Assembly (NCBI GenBank): GCA_030591825.1
Contig: JAUVAG010000029.1
Coordinates: 1 to 8,431 of the forward strand
DNA from: Dethiosulfatibacter sp.
GTDB lineage: Bacteria > Bacillota > Clostridia > Tissierellales > Dethiosulfatibacteraceae
DNA length: 8,431 nt
Direction: 5' to 3'
This document shows positions 1 through 3,978 of this stretch, in pieces (positions within the stretch are counted from its first letter, which is position 1; each line of letters begins with the position of its first letter). The position numbers and the translations under genes are program-made. The notes under the pieces are model-generated. The model was not told where the DNA came from and ran no database searches. It worked only from the letters and a program-made list of their open reading frames with translations.

Positions 1-13
1 ATGCTATATAACG

Positions 14-47
14 AAAAAAACTGATGTCCACTGGACATCAGTTTTTT
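14..47 (-). terminator. Bidirectional intrinsic terminator after the DUF134 gene
   Basis: A perfect 10-bp stem (ACTGATGTCC at 20-29 and GGACATCAGT at 33-42) closes a 3-base loop. It is flanked by seven A on the left (14-20) and by six T on the right (42-47), so read from either strand it is a GC-containing hairpin followed by a U tract. It lies 55 bases past the stop codon of the minus-strand DUF134 gene and would end that transcript. It could also end a plus-strand gene lying left of the window. The fold is seen directly; termination is inferred. Confidence 0.85.
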
Positions 48-102
48 GTTCTAATAATCACAAGAAATCTTATAATTATTCAGTTTCAATATTCTCGTGG
101 GT

Positions 103-510
103 TTATTTATCGCTTCCGTTTACTCGCCCAGCGCCTCTGGCGCCACCTCTACCCATACCTGCCCTGTTCCTGTTTTTATCCATACAGCATGGAGTAGTAC
201 AGACAGCTTTGTCAAAATCGCATAGTTTATAATCTCCACCTTCAATTTTGAAGGCTTTCCCATTTACTATACTGTCGGCAAGCTTTCTTTTAACTTCTTC
301 ATACATTCTCTGAATAGTCGATCTGGCAACTTCCATTCTTTCTGCACATTCTTCCTGATTCAGTCCTTCTAAATCAATTAACCTGATAACTTCATATTCA
401 TCTATGGTTATAACAATCACTTCAGTCTCAGTTATGGGTTTTCCTGCTGGTTTGAATAATATTGTTTCCGGCATTTCACATACTCTTCTTCTTTTTCTAG
501 GTCTTGGCAT
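103..510 (-). CDS. UPF0251/DUF134 family predicted DNA-binding protein
   Basis: The 135-residue product opens with the family signature [15 protein letters not shown] (1-15). A sigma-70 region 4-like helix-turn-helix follows at about 36-80, with the probable recognition segment [13 protein letters not shown] (61-73). Family members are predicted DNA-binding proteins of unknown target. The C-terminal part holds a cysteine cluster (C97, C104, C108, C109), which could bind metal, and then a Gly/Arg-rich tail (118-130, [12 protein letters not shown]). The ATG at 510 follows a strong ribosome binding site (GAGAGGTGAT on the minus strand). The gene lies 71 bases downstream of the DUF5320 gene on the same strand. 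A terminator and a new promoter lie between the two, so it can be expressed on its own. In other clostridia and archaea this family occurs near NifX-like and DUF5320 genes. A regulatory role in iron-sulfur or metal cofactor metabolism is inference. Confidence 0.88.
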   Translation of the reverse strand: MPRPRKRRRVCEMPETILFKPAGKPITETEVIVITIDEYEVIRLIDLEGLNQEECAERMEVARSTIQRMYEEVKRKLADSIVNGKAFKIEGGDYKLCDFDKAVCTTPCCMDKNRNRAGMGRGGARGAGRVNGSDK

Positions 511-513
511 TCT

Positions 514-524
514 ATCACCTCTCT
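514..524 (-). promoter_or_regulatory. Ribosome binding site of the DUF134 gene
   Basis: Minus-strand AGAGAGGTGAT ends three bases before the ATG at 510. It matches eight contiguous positions of the anti-Shine-Dalgarno complement (GAGGTGAT). This supports the chosen start. Confidence 0.75.
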
Positions 525-537
525 ATTTATCTATACC

Positions 538-566
538 ATTATATTAGAAAAAGAAGGATGAGACAA
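538..566 (-). promoter_or_regulatory. Housekeeping promoter of the DUF134 gene, overlapping the upstream terminator
   Basis: On the minus strand a perfect TATAAT (538-543) lies 17 bases downstream of TTGTCT (561-566, four of six matches to TTGACA). Transcription would start near 531, giving a leader of about 20 bases that holds the strong ribosome binding site. The -35 box falls in the loop and last stem base of the terminator hairpin (553-576) of the preceding gene. The boxes are seen directly; activity is inferred. Confidence 0.65.
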
Positions 567-576
567 GTCATCCTTC
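548..576 (-). terminator. Intrinsic terminator of the DUF5320 gene
   Basis: A perfect 9-bp stem (GAAGGATGA at 553-561 with TCATCCTTC at 568-576) closes a 6-base loop. On the minus strand it is followed by five T (548-552). It begins six bases after the DUF5320 stop codon. There is no T tract on the plus-strand side, so it acts in one direction only. It should end or attenuate the upstream transcript before the DUF134 gene. Confidence 0.8.
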
Positions 577-581
577 AAAAT

Positions 582-866
582 TTATTCGTTTTTTTCTGTT
601 AGACCTTCAATTTCAGCAAGTCTTCTTTTGAGCATTTCCTTTTCAGCGTTAAGATCAACTTGTCTGTCTACTGCTTGATAGTATGTTCTGCCGAAACCAG
701 GTCTGCATCCTCTGGCAAGACCTCTGCCTCCGCCTCTTCTTCCCATTCCGTTTCCACCGTAATAAACAGCAGATGTTGTATTAACACCTTCTTTTGGACA
801 ATTACCTAGACCTCTTCCGGTCAATGGTCCCATTCCTTCTGGGCCAGTTCCATCTCTATATGCCAT
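582..866 (-). CDS. DUF5320 family small Gly/Arg-rich protein
   Basis: The 94-residue product begins with the typical DUF5320 signature: RDGTGPEGMGPLTGRGLG (4-21), then CP at 23-24. A glycine/arginine-rich stretch follows (GMGRRGGGRGLARGCRPGFGR, 40-60). The C-terminal 25 residues (VDLNAEKEMLKRRLAEIEGL) look like a short charged helix or coiled coil. Only two cysteines (C23, C54) are present. The family's biochemical role is unknown. It is usually encoded beside NifX/NifB-like and Mrp/MinD ATPase genes, suggesting a link to iron-sulfur or molybdenum cofactor handling; none of those partners is in this window. The ATG at 866 follows a near-perfect AAAGGAGG ribosome binding site. The gene has a consensus promoter and its own terminator, so it may be highly expressed, in line with a small structural or carrier protein. 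Confidence 0.88.
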   Translation of the reverse strand: MAYRDGTGPEGMGPLTGRGLGNCPKEGVNTTSAVYYGGNGMGRRGGGRGLARGCRPGFGRTYYQAVDRQVDLNAEKEMLKRRLAEIEGLTEKNE

Positions 867-886
867 TTTAAATCCTCCTTTTATTG

Positions 887-933
887 GGTATATGTTCCTT
901 ACAACTTAATTATAGCACTTTTTAGGCATATGT
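887..933. repeat. Direct repeat GGYATATGT around the DUF5320 promoter
   Basis: GGTATATGT (887-895) and GGCATATGT (925-933) are the same 9-mer with one difference, 38 bases apart. One overlaps the -35 box and the other falls just after the expected transcription start. This placement would suit a repressor, but the repeat is short and AT-rich and may be chance. Confidence 0.35.
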
Positions 934-936
934 CAA
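909..936 (-). promoter_or_regulatory. Consensus housekeeping promoter of the DUF5320 gene
   Basis: On the minus strand a perfect TTGACA (931-936) and a perfect TATAAT (909-914) are separated by 16 bases. Transcription should start near 902, leaving a leader of about 35 bases with AAAGGAGG (874-881) before the ATG. This is the best-matching sigma-A-type promoter in the window. A direct repeat GGYATATGT overlaps its -35 region and recurs in the leader, so it may be repressible. Confidence 0.8.
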
Positions 937-950
937 TAACTTTGTGAAGT

Positions 951-988
951 TTTTATTTCAAATTAAGAGTGTTAAATATGAAATAAAA
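951..988. repeat. Inverted repeat TTTTATTTCA-N18-TGAAATAAAA
   Basis: A perfect 10-base inverted repeat (951-960 and 979-988) with an 18-base gap lies between the divergent DUF5320 and DegV promoters. It is AT-rich and could be an operator or a chance match. Confidence 0.4.
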
Positions 989-991
989 TTG

Positions 992-1006
992 TTAATAAAT
1001 TATTAA
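992..1006. repeat. 15-base AT palindrome in the divergent promoter region
   Basis: TTAATAA-A-TTATTAA is a perfect palindrome centred on 999. It lies about 27 bases upstream of the DegV -35 box. It contains only A and T, so a chance origin is quite possible. An UP-element or protein-binding role is speculation. Confidence 0.3.
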
Positions 1007-1032
1007 ATAATTGTTATTAGCTGCTTGGCTTA

Positions 1033-1061
1033 TTGTAAATGGTTTTTCGCTATAGTATAAT
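1033..1061 (+). promoter_or_regulatory. Housekeeping promoter of the DegV-family gene
   Basis: TTGTAA (1033-1038, four of six matches) and a perfect TATAAT (1056-1061) are 17 bases apart. Transcription would start near 1068, leaving a very short leader that contains GGGGAGG (1072-1078) seven bases before the ATG. Confidence 0.65.
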
Positions 1062-1085
1062 TGATTAAATTGGGGAGGTTAGTAC

Positions 1086-1946
1086 ATGTATAGAATAATA
1101 ACTGATTCAGCCTGTGATTTGAAAGTTGAATTAATTCAGAAATATAAAATAGAAATGATACCGATATATATATATAATGAGGATAAGGAATATAGGGACA
1201 AGGTTTCCATTATGCCAGAAAAGATGTATAGCATGATGGATGAGGGTGCATTTTTCAAAACAGCCCAGATTCCTCCAAAAATATTTGAAGACAGTTTCAG
1301 AAATCACCTGTCCAAGGGAGATAAATGCTTGTATATAGGATTTTCATCAGGTATATCAAGTACCTTTAATTCGTCTGTGGTTGCTAGAGAAAATGTTTTA
1401 AAGGATTATCCCAAAGGAGAGATAATAGTATTTGATTCAAGGCTAACCTGCGGAATGCTTGGATTGGCAGTATTGGAAGCTGCTAAAATGCTTGATGCAA
1501 ACAGAGGTATTGAAGAAATAATTGATATGCTAGAACACTACAGGGACCACGGAGAGCATATATTCACAGTGGATAATATTGAGTATCTATTTAAAGGAGG
1601 AAGGGTCAGCAGGACCAGCGCAATAATAGGTGGAATGCTCAATATCAAGCCAATACTGGAAATCAGGGATGGCAAGCTTGAAATTCTTGAAAAAACAAGG
1701 GGAAGAAAAAAGGCCCTGAATAGGATGTCTGATATTATAAAGGAAAGAAACCATAATATTTGTGAACAGACTGTGGCTGTAGGACACAGCAACGATATGA
1801 AATCCAAGGATTTATTAATTGAAAAGATTACAAGGGAAACTGAGTGCCAAGACTATATAATTGAATATATGGGTGGTGCGATAGCTGCACATACGGGACC
1901 GGGTATACTTGCAGTTTTCTTTCTTAATAAGCTATATAACGAGTAA
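1086..1946 (+). CDS. DegV/FakB family fatty-acid-binding protein
   Basis: This 286-residue soluble protein has the full DegV set of motifs: TDSACDL (6-12), KTAQIPP (58-64), GFSSGISSTFNSS (85-97), VDNIEYLFKGGRVSR (162-176), LNIKPIL (185-191), GRKKA (206-210), GH at 233-234 and AAHTGPG (267-273). Family members bind one fatty acid in a cleft between two domains. The characterised FakB proteins present it to the kinase FakA for phosphorylation and entry into phospholipid synthesis. No fakA is seen here, so the kinase partner must be elsewhere and the lipid specificity is unknown. The length is typical and no key motif is lost. The ATG is set by GGGGAGG seven bases upstream. No terminator follows, so its transcript may run into the sigma factor gene 72 bases on. 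Confidence 0.93.
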   Translation: MYRIITDSACDLKVELIQKYKIEMIPIYIYNEDKEYRDKVSIMPEKMYSMMDEGAFFKTAQIPPKIFEDSFRNHLSKGDKCLYIGFSSGISSTFNSSVVARENVLKDYPKGEIIVFDSRLTCGMLGLAVLEAAKMLDANRGIEEIIDMLEHYRDHGEHIFTVDNIEYLFKGGRVSRTSAIIGGMLNIKPILEIRDGKLEILEKTRGRKKALNRMSDIIKERNHNICEQTVAVGHSNDMKSKDLLIEKITRETECQDYIIEYMGGAIAAHTGPGILAVFFLNKLYNE

Positions 1947-1967
1947 CTGTAAAAAAATCAATTTTAT

Positions 1968-1995
1968 GGAACAAATAATTAATTATAATCGTCTA
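1968..1995 (+). promoter_or_regulatory. ECF-type autoregulatory promoter of the sigma factor operon, with overlapping TATAAT
   Basis: GGAAC (1968-1972) and CGTC (1990-1993, CGTCTA to 1995) are 17 bases apart. This matches the established pattern for ECF sigma factors (GGAAC-type -35, CGTC-type -10). The site lies directly before an ECF sigma gene, as expected for autoregulation. A perfect TATAAT (1984-1989) abuts the CGTC and could serve the housekeeping sigma factor from nearly the same start, though no good TTGACA is found 16-18 bases upstream of it. The start would be near 2000. The motifs are visible; which polymerase uses them is inferred. Confidence 0.65.
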
Positions 1996-2006
1996 TATTA
2001 AAGAAT

Positions 2007-2013
2007 GGGGTGG
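2007..2013 (+). promoter_or_regulatory. Ribosome binding site deciding the sigma factor start
   Basis: GGGGTGG ends five bases before the TTG at 2019, a workable distance. The in-frame GTG at 2010 lies inside this sequence and has only a weak purine run upstream, so the TTG start is preferred. Confidence 0.5.
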
Positions 2014-2018
2014 ATATT

Positions 2019-2597
2019 TTGAATGAAGCAGAGATTTTTTTGATAAAAATGAGTCAAAAAGGGGACATTGGCTCCTTCGAAACTCTAATCAAGGATTACA
2101 AGAAAATAGCATACAATATTGCTTTAAAGTTTTTAAGGAACAAAGAGGATGCTGAAGATGTTTCTCAGGAGTCTTTGATTAAGGTATTCAAAAATATTGA
2201 AAAGTTCAATATGAATTCATCCTTCAAGACATGGATGTACAGAATAGTGGTGAATTCCTGCCTTGATTTTAAAAGGAAAAAGAAGGAAAACATTGTTTCT
2301 GTCGACCAGCCCATTCATTCAGGATATGATGAATTCTACATGGAATTGGAAGATAAGGAGTCGTCACCTGAAAAGATTATTGACAGGAAATTTACTTCTG
2401 AAATAGTTATGGGGGCAATAGAAAAACTGGACGATGACTTCAAGACGGTAATAATATTGCGGGATATCAATGATTTCAGCTATAGCGAAATATCAAAGAT
2501 TCTCACCTGTAATATAGGAACTGTTAAATCAAGGATAAGCAGGGGACGACAAAAGTTAAAGGAAATACTTGAAGAAAATATGAAAGATTATAATTAA
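2019..2597 (+). CDS. ECF subfamily RNA polymerase sigma factor
   Basis: The 192-residue protein has the compact two-domain ECF layout. Region 2 is at about 20-89, with the helix FLRNKEDAEDVSQESLIKVF (38-57) and the -10-recognition segment FKTWMYRIVVNSCLDFKRKK (69-88). An acidic linker follows at about 100-120. Region 4 is at about 130-185, with the helix-turn-helix FSYSEISKILTCNIGTVKSRISRGRQKLK (153-181). It directs core polymerase to a small regulon, probably including its own promoter at 1968-1995. The anti-sigma gene begins 15 bases after its stop, the usual arrangement of a sigma/anti-sigma pair. I chose the TTG start at 2019 from its ribosome binding site. The GTG at 2010 would add three residues, and the first ATG (2049) would trim the start of region 2. 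The regulon and signal are unknown; envelope stress is inferred from the partner. Confidence 0.92.
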   Translation: MNEAEIFLIKMSQKGDIGSFETLIKDYKKIAYNIALKFLRNKEDAEDVSQESLIKVFKNIEKFNMNSSFKTWMYRIVVNSCLDFKRKKKENIVSVDQPIHSGYDEFYMELEDKESSPEKIIDRKFTSEIVMGAIEKLDDDFKTVIILRDINDFSYSEISKILTCNIGTVKSRISRGRQKLKEILEENMKDYN

Positions 2598-2599
2598 TT

Positions 2600-2609
2600 G
2601 GATGGTGAT
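2600..2609 (+). promoter_or_regulatory. Ribosome binding site deciding the anti-sigma start
   Basis: GGATGGTGAT resembles GGAGGTGAT with one extra base and ends three bases before the ATG at 2613. It favours this ATG over the in-frame TTG at 2598, which directly follows the sigma factor stop and has no such site. Confidence 0.5.
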
Positions 2610-2612
2610 TGT

Positions 2613-3899
2613 ATGATTTGCAAAGAATGCAGACAGAAAATTTCACTTTACCTGGACAATGAGCTGACTGAAGAAGAAAAGACTGAATTTGAAAATCATG
2701 TATCGGAATGTGAAGACTGCAGGAATGAGCTTGATAAAATAAAAAGAATAGTAAAAGAACTTAACAGTATACCTATGGAGGAATTGCCGGAAGGCTATTG
2801 CAAGAACCTTCATATGAAGTTGAAGGAAGCTAGGCCCGAGGAAAAGAAAACAAAGAAGCGATTTGGAATAAGGAAAATGTCTGCAATAGCGGCAGCCCTT
2901 ATAATAGTGCTGATGGTTCCTGTGGCACTCAACAGTGGAAAAATGGGAATGCAGAAAAATGAAACATTGGACAGTGCTCCCGCTGAATATTCCATGGAAT
3001 TTGCTGAAGAACCATCTGAACCTCGTGCACCAGATATGGAATACGGAGCTACAGACTCTAATATGGCTAAAAGCTATGATGATGGTGATTATGCAACTAC
3101 AGATGAAAGGGAAGGAAATGCAGAATATGACGACAAGGTTGCAGTTACTTCAAATGAAGGATATAGGGATAGAGAGCTTAAGATAGTTAAAAACGGCTAT
3201 GTTTCCATTGAAACAGAAGACTACGACCTTTTCATATCAGAGATAAAGGGGAAAGTCAATTTCTACGGTGGATATATAGAAGCTTTTGAAACCTATTCAA
3301 ACAACTACTATTACTATGACTATGAAAAAGGTGAAAACATAAATCTTAAAAATGGATATATGACTGTAAGAGTACCTCAGGAAATGTTTAATGAAGCATA
3401 TGGCTTCATTACTGAAGAGGGAGATCTTGTTGAAGTAACAAGTGAAAGAACCAATGAAACGGACATGACAAAATCCTACTATGATACTGAAAGCAAGGTT
3501 GTAAACCTTGAAGCTCAGGAAACAAGACTGAGAGAACTTTTAGTCATGGCTGAAAACATTCCTGAAATCATGCAGATAGAAAATGAGCTGACAAGGGTAA
3601 GAAACCAGATAGATGGATACAGATTGAATTTAAGCGATATAGACTATAGGTCATCAATGTCAACGATTCATATTGAAATAAGAGAAATATACGACAATGA
3701 CAAGATTAAGCCTGTTGGGGATAATCTTTGGGAAAGAGCAAAAGAAAGCTTTACAAGGACAGTAAATAATCTTATAGATGCACTGGAAGGCTTTGTAGTA
3801 TTTGTATTCGGATTTATTCCGTTGCTGGCAGTACTCCTCGTTGCAGGGCTTATAATATATCTCATAGTTATGGCGGTAACAAGAAAGATGAGAAAATAA
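2613..3899 (+). CDS. Membrane anti-sigma factor: zinc-finger anti-sigma domain fused to DUF4349
   Basis: The 428-residue protein starts with a cytoplasmic zinc-type anti-sigma domain (about 1-50). C3 and C6 open it, and the H29-x3-C33-x2-C36 motif identifies the zf-HC2/ZAS family. After a basic stretch (77-88), a membrane helix spans about 89-107. An acidic, low-complexity linker (115-185) should lie outside the cell. A DUF4349 domain then runs from about 186 to 420: a beta-rich part, a tyrosine-rich loop (231-237), a coiled coil at about 294-342, and a second membrane helix at about 393-423 followed by a basic tail. The N-terminal domain should hold the upstream ECF sigma factor, while DUF4349, of unknown function, probably senses an envelope signal. 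The gene is co-transcribed with the sigma factor and ends at a strong terminator. The domain assignment is firm; the sensing role is inferred. Confidence 0.9.
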   Translation: MICKECRQKISLYLDNELTEEEKTEFENHVSECEDCRNELDKIKRIVKELNSIPMEELPEGYCKNLHMKLKEARPEEKKTKKRFGIRKMSAIAAALIIVLMVPVALNSGKMGMQKNETLDSAPAEYSMEFAEEPSEPRAPDMEYGATDSNMAKSYDDGDYATTDEREGNAEYDDKVAVTSNEGYRDRELKIVKNGYVSIETEDYDLFISEIKGKVNFYGGYIEAFETYSNNYYYYDYEKGENINLKNGYMTVRVPQEMFNEAYGFITEEGDLVEVTSERTNETDMTKSYYDTESKVVNLEAQETRLRELLVMAENIPEIMQIENELTRVRNQIDGYRLNLSDIDYRSSMSTIHIEIREIYDNDKIKPVGDNLWERAKESFTRTVNNLIDALEGFVVFVFGFIPLLAVLLVAGLIIYLIVMAVTRKMRK

Positions 3900-3904
3900 G
3901 AAAT

Positions 3905-3928
3905 AAAAGGCGGTTATACCGCCTTTTT
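3905..3928 (+). terminator. Intrinsic terminator of the sigma/anti-sigma operon
   Basis: A perfect 10-bp stem (AAAAGGCGGT at 3905-3914 with ACCGCCTTTT at 3918-3927) closes a 3-base loop and runs into five T (3924-3928). It lies five bases after the anti-sigma stop codon and separates this operon from polA. The four A at its left also permit some activity on the minus strand. Confidence 0.88.
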
Positions 3929-3940
3929 CTTTGTGAAATA

Positions 3941-3949
3941 TGTTAAAAT
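3941..3949 (+). promoter_or_regulatory. Extended -10 promoter of polA-coaE
   Basis: TGTTAAAAT is an extended -10 element (TGN plus TAAAAT, five of six matches). No good -35 box lies 16-18 bases upstream, where the terminator stem sits. The start would be near 3956, with GGAG (3969-3972) six bases before the polA ATG. A promoter is expected here because a terminator closes the preceding operon. Confidence 0.45.
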
Positions 3950-3978
3950 GAATTCAAAAACAAATACAGGAGATATAT

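Noticed and set aside
1538..1807. Minus-strand open frames of 89 and 66 codons inside the DegV-family gene
   Set aside because: They overlap each other and conserved DegV motifs, and have no supporting start signals.
1931..1942. 12-base repeat GCTATATAACGA, also at 3-14
   Set aside because: One copy ends the DegV-family coding region and the other lies at the window edge. It is short and A/T-rich, with no flanking similarity, so probably chance.
1951..1966. AAAATCAATTTT after the DegV-family gene as a terminator
   Set aside because: The stem is four A-T pairs at most; no stable hairpin forms, so read-through to the sigma gene cannot be excluded.
2010..2012. GTG as the start of the sigma factor
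   Set aside because: It lies inside the GGGGTGG that best serves as ribosome binding site for the TTG nine bases on. The difference is only three residues, so it is not excluded.
2935..3186. 83-codon plus-strand open frame inside the anti-sigma gene
   Set aside because: It is the alternate frame of the low-complexity acidic linker; its Met/Gln/Leu-rich product has no recognisable feature.
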